A stretch of DNA of 11,978 nucleotides from Paraktedonobacter sp035294465 (lineage in GTDB: Bacteria; Chloroflexota; Ktedonobacteria; Ktedonobacterales; Ktedonobacteraceae), in the NCBI GenBank assembly GCA_035294465.1, contig DATGKW010000035.1, forward strand, positions 1-11,978, given 5' to 3'. The notes beneath the pieces are model-generated. The model had not been told where the DNA came from and made no database searches. It worked only from the letters and a program-made list of their open reading frames with translations. How positions within the stretch are numbered: the stretch's first letter is position 1; the number at the start of each line of letters is the position of its first letter. A program made the translations under genes and the position numbers. This document shows, one piece after another, positions 1 through 6,586 of the stretch.

Positions 1-1022
1 GGGTCGGGATGAGTATAGAATGGTCGCTTACGCATTGGATATCCCGTCACGAAGAGGAAATCACTATTGAATTGCTCTTGTGCCCAATCTCCTAACCAGC
101 GTTCGTCTTGCGGTGACAGGTCGGGTTCTCCGCGCACATCAACGTGATGGCGTGTGAGGATCAGTTCCTGAGCCTCGGAAAAATGAATATGTGGGATTTC
201 AGCAGGAACTACAGGCATACGCGCCTGTAATAATCCGAGTTCGGCGCTGCACATCTCCTGCAAGGCAGCCAGTATGCCTGCGATCACATCCCGCAGCACG
301 GCCATGACAGTGAAGTGGTTCTGAATGAACCCGAATTCCGCATCGAGGCTCGCGTACTCGTTCACATGACGGGTTGAATCATGCGGCTCGGCGCGAAAGA
401 CCGGCCCAACTTCGTAGACACGCTCGAAGACGCCGACCATGATCTGTTTATAGAATTGCGGGCTTTGGGCGAGATACGCTGGTCTGCCGAAGTAATCGAG
501 TTTGAAGACATTCGCACCGCTCTCCGTAGCTGACGCGACGATCTTGGGTGTTTGGATTTCCGTGAAGCCCTGATCGTTGAGCGTCCTGCGGAAGCCTGTC
601 ATAATAGCTGCACCCAGGCGGAGCACCGCTCGCCGCATCACGTGCCGATTGCCGACGACCGCATGATCGAGCAAGGTGGGCTGGGCTGCTTTGATTTCTC
701 GTTTACTGAGCGTGAGCGGAGGCGGCTCCTTGACGGGGACGATCACCTCAACAACAATGGCTTGCAACTCTAATCCCCCTGGGGCCTGGGGCGAACTCGT
801 GACGGTTCCTTCAACACTAATGACGCTCTCAACGCCCGCCCCCGCTTCCGTCAGAGGAACCAGGTCGGCTTCCTGTTCTGCCACCGCCTGGACTATGCCC
901 CAGCCGTCCCGGATGACCAGAAAGGAGATCCCACCCAGGCGACGGATCGTATTGAGCCATCCCGATACCCGCACACGCTCGCCCACGTGTGCCGCAAGTT
1001 CTGTGGTGCGTAGACGTTCCAT
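1..1022 (-). CDS. aspS: Aspartyl-tRNA synthetase, archaeal type (partial, C-terminus beyond window)
   Basis: This cytoplasmic class II enzyme charges tRNA-Asp, and in some bacteria also tRNA-Asn when it is non-discriminating. The 340 visible codons start with an OB-fold anticodon-binding domain (about residues 12-95, with GWLNTIRRLGG at 21-31). The catalytic domain follows: GFTEIQTPK (152-160), YLAQSPQFYKQ (183-193), the motif 2 region VGPVFRAE (205-212) with HDSTRHVNE (214-222), and FLFVTGYP (322-329) running into RPFYT near the edge. The YLAQSPQFYKQ segment is typical of AspRS rather than AsnRS. Motif 3 would lie outside the window, so completeness cannot be judged. The ATG at 1020-1022 is preceded by AAGGAG with 8 nt spacing. 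A T-box leader with a GAC specifier supports Asp independently. Whether the enzyme discriminates Asp from Asn cannot be decided here. Confidence 0.93.
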   Translation of the reverse strand, partial: MERLRTTELAAHVGERVRVSGWLNTIRRLGGISFLVIRDGWGIVQAVAEQEADLVPLTEAGAGVESVISVEGTVTSSPQAPGGLELQAIVVEVIVPVKEPPPLTLSKREIKAAQPTLLDHAVVGNRHVMRRAVLRLGAAIMTGFRRTLNDQGFTEIQTPKIVASATESGANVFKLDYFGRPAYLAQSPQFYKQIMVGVFERVYEVGPVFRAEPHDSTRHVNEYASLDAEFGFIQNHFTVMAVLRDVIAGILAALQEMCSAELGLLQARMPVVPAEIPHIHFSEAQELILTRHHVDVRGEPDLSPQDERWLGDWAQEQFNSDFLFVTGYPMRKRPFYTHPD

Positions 1023-1050
1023 GAATGCCGCTCCTTATCTATAGAGCTGA

Positions 1051-1110
1051 ATAAGAAAACCCCAAAAGAGGCTTTCATTCATCAAGTGGACGAAAGCCTC
1101 TTTTGGGGTT
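1051..1110 (-). terminator. T-box intrinsic terminator before aspS
   Basis: A perfect 19-bp stem (arms 1110-1092 and 1076-1058) with a 15-nt loop is followed by TTTTCTTATT. The loop and its edge carry TCGTCCACT, which pairs with the upstream T-box in the antiterminated form. The two structures are therefore mutually exclusive, as expected for a T-box switch. Confidence 0.9.
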
Positions 1111-1364
1111 CTGTCGTGGTACCACCACTATTCGCCACGCAGCCAGAGAGCGGTGATTAACCAGTCGCTTCATGCTGTCATGGCCTCATGTGGCTCATGT
1201 GCATACTCTAAGCCACAGCGCAATAATGGGCGCACCCAGGATGCAGCTACTATGTTTCACTGACCAGCTCAAAGGGTGTCACATCAGGCGATGAGCAACG
1301 GCACTCACAGCAAGCGCACCGCTCTCTGTATGCTCCTTGATCGACTTGATGCATGTCCCTGTCA
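1058..1364 (-). promoter_or_regulatory. T-box riboswitch leader of aspS (Asp specifier)
   Basis: This is a tRNA-sensing leader RNA that allows aspS transcription when uncharged tRNA-Asp accumulates. Stem I runs from 1364 to 1261. TGAC (1364-1361) pairs with GTCA (1264-1261), GGG (1359-1357) with CCC (1276-1274), and GCATC (1352-1348) with GATGT (1285-1281). The loop between the last two helices exposes GAC at 1280-1278, an Asp codon. The distal arm contains CAGAGAGC (1328-1321), as in canonical stem I. The T-box proper is AGTGGTGGTACCACG (1129-1115). Its AGTGG and ACGA can pair with CCACT and TCGT in and beside the terminator loop, leaving UGGU in the bulge to bind the tRNA acceptor end. The U at the variable position would form a G-U wobble with the G discriminator expected for tRNA-Asp. 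Confidence 0.9.
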
Positions 1365-1384
1365 TAGCGATTTTTATTTCGGTT

Positions 1385-1413
1385 ATCCTAGCATGGTTTG
1401 CGTAAGAATTCAA
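1385..1413 (-). promoter_or_regulatory. Probable sigma-70-type promoter of the T-box/aspS transcript
   Basis: On the minus strand, TTGAAT (1413-1408) is followed by 17 bp and TAGGAT (1390-1385). Each box matches 4 of 6 consensus bases. Transcription from near 1378 would begin just before T-box stem I and give a leader of about 355 nt. The -35 box ends 15 bp beyond the stop codon of the upstream pseudokinase gene, and no separate terminator is visible between them. Some read-through into the T-box is therefore possible. Confidence 0.6.
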
Positions 1414-1427
1414 GGGACAGAAACGAC

Positions 1428-4349
1428 TCAGGCTTTGAGCACAATCGTAATCTTCGAGTTATCTGTGGGCAAGGTGCTCTGATCACGCCCGGATACCTTG
1501 ATGCTAACGGCGGAAACTCCGGCCTGGCCAGCCAGGATCGAACGCGCGTCGGCGACGGTCTTGCCCGCGATCACATGCACCAGAGATTGTTGCAGGCCGT
1601 GGCTGAAATTATAGACCCACTTGCCCACGCCATTAAAGACCAGGAGAATCGTGCCCGCCCTGGCGTCGGTGAGCAGAGATCTGGTCAGTGTTGCCTGCAC
1701 CGCGCCCACAAGGGCAAACTGGCTGCTAAAGTACGATGAAGCCTGTATTTGCACCTCGTGCTGCACGATCTTGATAGCCTCCGCGTAGTCGTAGGCTTCA
1801 GCCGCGCAGGTCACGCTCACCGTGACGGTTACACTGCTTGCGAAGTCGCCTGCCGCGTGGTTAGCAGTTGTTTTCGTCTTACAGGCCGGCGAGCCAAGCA
1901 GGCGCTGGTTGCCTGTAACCTGCGCTTGAATGCCCGCCAGTGCGCTTTGCAGAACCTGCTTTTGCAACGTGGAAGCCAGACCGTTAATGTCGCTCTGCTG
2001 AACGATGGCATTGCTCTGCCCAAACTGGCCGCCGCTGAAGGCGGTGGCGTTGGTTGCCGAAATGTGCGGGCTGAACGCCGCGTGGATATCGCCAGCGGGA
2101 ATATCTCCGCCGGGGCCAACAATCAGCGCGTGGGCGGGTACTGTGACCGAACACATTGAAGCCACGCTGGCCGCAACGCTCGTTACCACCGTCACTCCAC
2201 TGGCCCCGGTGAAGGCCGTGCCAGCGGGAATGACCACAGGGCAACCGCAGCCGGTCGAGGTATTGCGAAAAGTGATGAAGCCGCTGGCCTGGGTGCCGGA
2301 GAAGAAACCGCTGGCCTGGCCGCTTTTGCTTTGCGAGACGGTCTGCGTAAGCATGCTCGCCTGAACCTCGCCCTGACTGACCGTCCCGGTTACGGCTGTG
2401 ACCAGGTAGCTATTCTGGATGGTATGGCTCTGCAAGGTCAGCGTTACCGTAGCTGCAGACTGACCGGTAAACTGGATCAGCGCAAAGAGAAGCGCGCCGA
2501 TTATAAGGAACGCCACCAACGCGAGTAGCGCTGCACTCAGCCAGCGTCGGCCTCCGTGTCTTCTTCTACCACCGGCAACCGTACCCACACCTCCAGCAGC
2601 CACTCCCCCACCAGCAAAGCCTCCAGCAGCGCTCAGGACGCCTATACCGGCAGATCCAGCAGCCACACCAGCTCCTCCCCCGGCCAGCGCAGCGCCGCTC
2701 TCCTGCGTCGCTTCGCTGGCCTCTGCGCTGCCCGCCAGGGCGCCTCCAGCGGCAACGCCAGCTCCAGCCAGGCCCGCGCCGCCCTCCTGCATCACCTCAC
2801 CAGTCTCTGTGCCCCCTGCCAGGACGCCTCCAGCAGCCAGCCCTGCCGCGCCAGCAGCGAACGTATCGCCGATGATCTGCGTCGTCTCTTCGGCGATATC
2901 AGTCTCCTGCTCGAGGGCCATAGCCTCCCCAGCCGCAGCCAACGCACCGCCCTCGATGATCTGGGTTTGTTCCTCGGCAATGTCTGCTTCGCGCTGGAGA
3001 GCTTCGCCGGCAGCCAGACCGGCAGCGAAGCCCGTAGCTCCGGCTGCTACTGCGGAGGGCTGTGTTTGCTCCTCGGCAATGGTCGTAACCGTCTCTTCTT
3101 CTGCTATCCCTCCGGCTTGAGCCCCTTCGCGCGTAATCGTTGTCTCTTCAAGCCGTTCACCTGTCGTGGCCAGCTCGACGGCCTCCATTCCCGCGGAGGT
3201 CAGGACCGTTTTGTGCAGGCTGTGACGAGAATCGGGATGGGTCTCCTCTTCTACTTCTGCAGCAGCCAGCATCTCCGCTGTACTATCGCCGCCGCTGCGT
3301 TTTTCCGTAATCTCTTCAACAATCTCGCCAGCAGCCAGTGCTCCTGCCGCCGCGAGGGCAATTCCCTCGTCTCCTTTGCGCCCCTCTATCCCAGTAGAAG
3401 GAACTGCCAGCAGTTTAAAGGTCTCTTCGTCAGCAAGGTCGAGAGCCTCTCCACGCATGACCCCACGCAAAGTGTATGCAAACTCTTCTATATTATGGAA
3501 GCGAGCACCGGCATTTTCGGCCAGGGCGCGAGCCAGCACCAGGTCGATACGGCGTGCGCGTTCCAGGTCCTGCGCGCTCACCTGGGGGGAACGCTGGCGC
3601 AGTGAACGTTCATAGAGACCGAGGGAGCGATCAACCTGTGAGAGTCGATGACCCAGAAGCAGTTCGTAGGCCAGAACGGCCAGCGCATACTGGTCCGAAG
3701 CCGGGACCGCCCGGCCTGCCAGTTGCTCCGGGGCAAGATAAGTCGAGAGATCCTGCGCTATCTGCCCTTCTTCCAGAATGGCCGGGCTGATATCCGCGAA
3801 CCAGAAATCGGTCAGGAGCAGGTGGAGATGCCTGCGCCCGCGCGTAGAGGAGCGCAGCATGAAGCTGGAGAGACGAACATACTGATGAACCAGGCCGCGC
3901 TTGTGAACAGAGAAAAGCGCTTCGCCGGCCTGAAAGACGAGATCGGCAATCACCTCTAACGTGATCAATTCTGCGTCGTTATAGTGCTCCGACCAGTAAG
4001 AGAGCAAGCTCTCCTTTGCGTAGGGCGAAGCCATATAGAAAATGATGGCGTTCGTCTCTTGAATATGTTCTTCGCCAAATTCGATTACAGGCAAAATGTG
4101 GGCATGTTTCAATTCAGAGATACGTTTGACCCTCTGGCGAATCTGCTCAACCAGAGGATGATCGCGTTGCGAACGCGTGCGCACCCGGCCAGTGATGCGC
4201 GCCAGGGTCTGCTGGTCCAATTCAATTATTCGTAGAAGATGCTCCTTCTGATCACGCGTATCCTCAGAAAGATAAACCGCCCCGAAACCGTCTCTCCGCA
4301 GAAGTGTTTTTAGTCGATAGTGGCTGACAAGCTTTTCTTCATCTGGCAT
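1428..4349 (-). CDS. Membrane-anchored Ser/Thr pseudokinase with EExT-rich linker and ectodomain
   Basis: This 973-residue protein has four parts. Residues 10-300 form a protein-kinase fold, residues 305-600 an Ala/Gly/Glu/Thr-rich low-complexity linker, residues 604-626 a membrane span after a basic RRRHGGRR stop, and residues 630-973 an ectodomain. The kinase core is degenerate. The VAIK lysine is replaced by Arg40 (LLRII), HRD by HQY (155-157), the catalytic-loop Asn by Ser and DFG by DFW (181-183). YLAPEQL (204-210) is kept. Loss of the catalytic Asp makes phosphotransfer unlikely, so a scaffold or sensor role is inferred. The linker holds eight Asp/Glu-Glu-x-Thr motifs. The ectodomain has five cysteines, a stretch resembling baseplate-J-like repeats (FITFRN, VVIPAGTAFTG) and a C-terminus related to that of the kinase at 7962. 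The start at 4349 is preferred over the ATG at 4415 because AAGGAAGGG lies just upstream and the N-terminus then abuts the kinase fold. Confidence 0.85.
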   Translation of the reverse strand: MPDEEKLVSHYRLKTLLRRDGFGAVYLSEDTRDQKEHLLRIIELDQQTLARITGRVRTRSQRDHPLVEQIRQRVKRISELKHAHILPVIEFGEEHIQETNAIIFYMASPYAKESLLSYWSEHYNDAELITLEVIADLVFQAGEALFSVHKRGLVHQYVRLSSFMLRSSTRGRRHLHLLLTDFWFADISPAILEEGQIAQDLSTYLAPEQLAGRAVPASDQYALAVLAYELLLGHRLSQVDRSLGLYERSLRQRSPQVSAQDLERARRIDLVLARALAENAGARFHNIEEFAYTLRGVMRGEALDLADEETFKLLAVPSTGIEGRKGDEGIALAAAGALAAGEIVEEITEKRSGGDSTAEMLAAAEVEEETHPDSRHSLHKTVLTSAGMEAVELATTGERLEETTITREGAQAGGIAEEETVTTIAEEQTQPSAVAAGATGFAAGLAAGEALQREADIAEEQTQIIEGGALAAAGEAMALEQETDIAEETTQIIGDTFAAGAAGLAAGGVLAGGTETGEVMQEGGAGLAGAGVAAGGALAGSAEASEATQESGAALAGGGAGVAAGSAGIGVLSAAGGFAGGGVAAGGVGTVAGGRRRHGGRRWLSAALLALVAFLIIGALLFALIQFTGQSAATVTLTLQSHTIQNSYLVTAVTGTVSQGEVQASMLTQTVSQSKSGQASGFFSGTQASGFITFRNTSTGCGCPVVIPAGTAFTGASGVTVVTSVAASVASMCSVTVPAHALIVGPGGDIPAGDIHAAFSPHISATNATAFSGGQFGQSNAIVQQSDINGLASTLQKQVLQSALAGIQAQVTGNQRLLGSPACKTKTTANHAAGDFASSVTVTVSVTCAAEAYDYAEAIKIVQHEVQIQASSYFSSQFALVGAVQATLTRSLLTDARAGTILLVFNGVGKWVYNFSHGLQQSLVHVIAGKTVADARSILAGQAGVSAVSIKVSGRDQSTLPTDNSKITIVLKA

Positions 4350-4428
4350 TGTTTCCCTTCCTTTTTCTCCGGGAATATCGAATAGTGCAGAAATACTAAA
4401 AAAATAAAAACGCAACAGTGCCGCGCTT

Positions 4429-4457
4429 ATTATAGTATAGTTTTAGCCGAAAGAAAA
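4429..4457 (-). promoter_or_regulatory. Probable promoter of the pseudokinase gene
   Basis: On the minus strand a perfect TATAAT lies at 4434-4429, with a poor -35 (TTTTCT, 4457-4452) 17 bp upstream. Transcription near 4421 would leave a leader of about 70 nt and makes the ATG at 4349 reachable. The promoter is divergent from the one for the ABC importer, so the roughly 200-bp region between the two start codons serves both. Confidence 0.5.
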
Positions 4458-4490
4458 GCCCTGGAAGAGGCTATTCCGACAATGGTTGGC

Positions 4491-4519
4491 TTGCTTTTCC
4501 TCTACGCTTTTCATATACT
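4491..4519 (+). promoter_or_regulatory. Probable promoter of the molybdate-type ABC operon
   Basis: TTGCTT (4491-4496) is followed by 17 bp and TATACT (4514-4519), which matches 5 of 6 bases of the -10 consensus. The predicted transcript starts near 4526 and gives a short leader of about 30 nt. A 17-bp palindrome overlaps the -10 box and the likely start site. Confidence 0.5.
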
Positions 4520-4532
4520 CAATGTATGAGTA
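4516..4532. promoter_or_regulatory. Palindromic operator-like site over the modA -10 box
   Basis: TACTCA (4516-4521) and TGAGTA (4527-4532) form a perfect 6-bp inverted repeat around ATGTA. The site overlaps the predicted -10 box and start point, where a bound repressor would block transcription. It does not resemble the enterobacterial ModE site. The cognate regulator is unknown, and no regulator gene lies in this window. Confidence 0.4.
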
Positions 4533-4555
4533 ATCAATGATGGAGGAATGGATCG

Positions 4556-5587
4556 ATGAAACAGGTCATCAAGCCACGGTATCTCTTTTCCACGCGATGT
4601 ATTTCTTTGTTTGCTGTTTTAACCGGTCTCTCCCTGCTCTTCAGCGCGTGTGGCTCTTCCACAACTGCTAACTCGGCAACGCCTACAGCGAAGCCGAGCG
4701 GGCCAGTGCAGGTGATGTACGCGGCCTCGCTGGAAAGCATCATGGAGAATCAGATCGCGCCGGCGTTCAAGCAGAGCACCGGCTATACCTTTGTGGGCGA
4801 GGCAAAAGGTTCGCTGGCCCTGGCCAACGAAATAAAGGGCCATTTGCACCGCCCGGATATTTTTATCAGCGCCGCGCCGGCAGTCAATAAGCAGCTCATG
4901 GGAGCGGCCAACGGTAACTATGTTTCCTGGTATATGAACTTCGCGCGTTCCGAAATGGTGATTGGCTACAACGCGAACAGCCGCTTCGCCAGCGACTTCC
5001 AGGCCGCAGCAAATGGCAGCAAGCTCTGGTACCAGGTGCTGGAGGAGCCAGGGCTACGCCTGGGCAGAACCGATCCAATCCTTGATCCAAAGGGACAGGC
5101 GACAATCTATTTGATGGAGCTAGCCGAGAAATATTATAACCAGCCGGGCCTGGCGCAGAAAATTCTGGGTGCCAATGAAAACACCAGCCAGATCTTCCCC
5201 GAAGAAGAGCTGGTTGCGCGTCTGGGAGCGGGACAGCTTGACGCGGGCTTCTTCTACATTAACGAGGCCAAAGCCGCGCACATTCCCTATATCACCCTGC
5301 CCGATCAGATTAACCTGGGCAATCCCTCGCTGGCCTCCACCTATGCCACCGTCACCTGGACCAATCCGCAGACAAAGGCCGTGAGCAAAGGCGGGCCAAT
5401 TATCTTTACCCTGACGATCCCAAGCACATCGCAGAATCGGGCAGGAGCGCTGGCCTTTGCCAATTTCCTGCTCTCGTCCCAGGGCCAGAACATTCTGCTC
5501 AATACCGGTGGGCTGCTCTCTACCCCGTTCGTCGTCTCTGGTGATACCAGCGCCGTGCCCCAATCGTTGCGGAAATATATTGCATAG
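4556..5587 (+). CDS. modA: Molybdate/tungstate ABC transporter substrate-binding lipoprotein (WtpA/ModA-like)
   Basis: This 343-residue extracytoplasmic receptor should deliver molybdate or tungstate to the permease encoded next. A lipoprotein signal peptide ends at LLFSAC with the lipid-carrying Cys at 32, followed by a Ser/Thr/Pro-rich tether to about 48. The mature domain carries YAASL (55-59), GSLALANEI (85-93), GRTDPILDPKG (170-180) and YINEA (234-238). GRTDPxLDP is characteristic of the WtpA branch first described in archaea, where an Asp and a Glu complete octahedral coordination of the metal oxyanion. Asp173 and Glu237 are the likely equivalents here, so the E. coli-type purely hydrogen-bonded site is less likely. 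GGAGG lies 9 nt before the ATG. A 120-bp gap separates it from the permease gene. Molybdate and tungstate cannot be told apart from sequence. Confidence 0.88.
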   Translation: MKQVIKPRYLFSTRCISLFAVLTGLSLLFSACGSSTTANSATPTAKPSGPVQVMYAASLESIMENQIAPAFKQSTGYTFVGEAKGSLALANEIKGHLHRPDIFISAAPAVNKQLMGAANGNYVSWYMNFARSEMVIGYNANSRFASDFQAAANGSKLWYQVLEEPGLRLGRTDPILDPKGQATIYLMELAEKYYNQPGLAQKILGANENTSQIFPEEELVARLGAGQLDAGFFYINEAKAAHIPYITLPDQINLGNPSLASTYATVTWTNPQTKAVSKGGPIIFTLTIPSTSQNRAGALAFANFLLSSQGQNILLNTGGLLSTPFVVSGDTSAVPQSLRKYIA

Positions 5588-5593
5588 CAGTAT

Positions 5594-5643
5594 CCTCAAG
5601 CGGATCGGCATGCAGCTTTGGCCAGCCCACTCCTGCCTTGAGG
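5594..5643 (+). repeat. Inverted repeat between binding-protein and permease genes
   Basis: CCTCAAG (5594-5600) and CTTGAGG (5637-5643) are perfect 7-bp complements around a 36-nt loop. In the mRNA this could form a weak hairpin between the first and second genes. Such hairpins sometimes keep binding-protein message in excess of permease message. There is no T-run, so it is not a convincing terminator. Confidence 0.3.
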
Positions 5644-5707
5644 AATTGTATGGAGAAATACCGAAAAGGTCTAGTGTTTTTGCACAAGCGAAAGGAACAT
5701 AGGTGTT

Positions 5708-6586
5708 ATGCCTGGAGTGCTGGAGCAGACAGGCAGGAAAAGGACGCGTTCTTTGTTTGATGGGAGTGGAGCAACTCTCTGGTTGCTGAGCCTCTGTTTG
5801 TTCTGCTCCCTGCTAGGGCCGATCCTCTACTTCCTTGTGTTCCTGCCCTGGCCTCAAGTGCCAACAGATCTCAGTGATCCAAACGCGATAGGCGCGCTGG
5901 CGACTTCGGTTATCAGCGCGTCAATCGCGACGTTTTTGATTGGCCTGACCGGCGTCCCTCTAGGCTATGTGCTGGCCCGTTACACGTTTCCAGGCAAGAC
6001 GCTCATTTCCCTGATTATCTACCTGCCATTGATCTTCCCGCCGGTGGTAAGTGGCATTATGCTCCTGCTGCTATACGGCCCATACGGCCTGATTGGTGGG
6101 CCACTGGCTAACGCAGGCTGGGAGGTCGATGACAGCCTGGCGGGAATTGTGCTCGCGCAGATGTTCGTCTCCGCCCCCTTTCTGATCGTGGCCGCGCGCG
6201 TTGCATTTGAGGCGATTGATCCGCGCCTGGAGCAAGTGGGCATGACGCTTGGACAGAGCCGCTTGAGTCTGTTCTGGCGCGTCAGTCTGCCGCTGGCCTG
6301 GCGCGGCATCCTGGCCGGCCTGATCCTGACGTGGGTGCGCGCTCTGGGCGAGTTCGGCGCGACTATCGTCCTGGCCTATCATCCCTACACACTGCCAGTC
6401 TATGTCTACGTGCAGTTGAGCGGATCAGGCGTACCGGCCTCTCTACCTCTGGCCCTGCTCTCTCTTGGTATCAGTATCGTTGTGATCTGGCCGGTATTGT
6501 TGATTGAACGGCGTTCTCAGCGCTCTTTTCAGATCCTGCCCGGCAGATCTGAAGCGGCGGAAAACAGGCAGGAGATACGCGTCTGA
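5708..6586 (+). CDS. modB: Molybdate/tungstate ABC transporter permease (ModB/WtpB-like)
   Basis: This 292-residue inner-membrane protein forms the translocation path of the importer, presumably as a homodimer. Hydrophobic segments lie at roughly 24-46, 66-90, 98-123, 146-168, 198-222 and 244-266. The cytoplasmic EAA loop, which docks on the ATPase, is at 175-197 (starting EQVGMTLGQS and ending RVSLPLA). RALGEFGAT at 211-219 is a hallmark of the ModB/WtpB/CysT permease group. The order binding protein, permease, ATPase and the WtpA-like partner favour molybdate/tungstate over sulfate. Translation probably starts at the ATG at 5708, with AAAGGA 11 nt upstream and AGGTG closer in, so the exact ribosome site is uncertain. 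The stop codon overlaps the start of the ATPase gene by 1 nt, which indicates translational coupling. Confidence 0.9.
   Translation: MPGVLEQTGRKRTRSLFDGSGATLWLLSLCLFCSLLGPILYFLVFLPWPQVPTDLSDPNAIGALATSVISASIATFLIGLTGVPLGYVLARYTFPGKTLISLIIYLPLIFPPVVSGIMLLLLYGPYGLIGGPLANAGWEVDDSLAGIVLAQMFVSAPFLIVAARVAFEAIDPRLEQVGMTLGQSRLSLFWRVSLPLAWRGILAGLILTWVRALGEFGATIVLAYHPYTLPVYVYVQLSGSGVPASLPLALLSLGISIVVIWPVLLIERRSQRSFQILPGRSEAAENRQEIRV

Noticed and set aside
2556..3605. 349-codon open frame on the plus strand
   Set aside because: It lies antisense to the low-complexity Ala/Gly/Glu linker of the pseudokinase, and its Ser/Arg-rich translation is what such a shadow gives. No family motif or ribosome site was seen.
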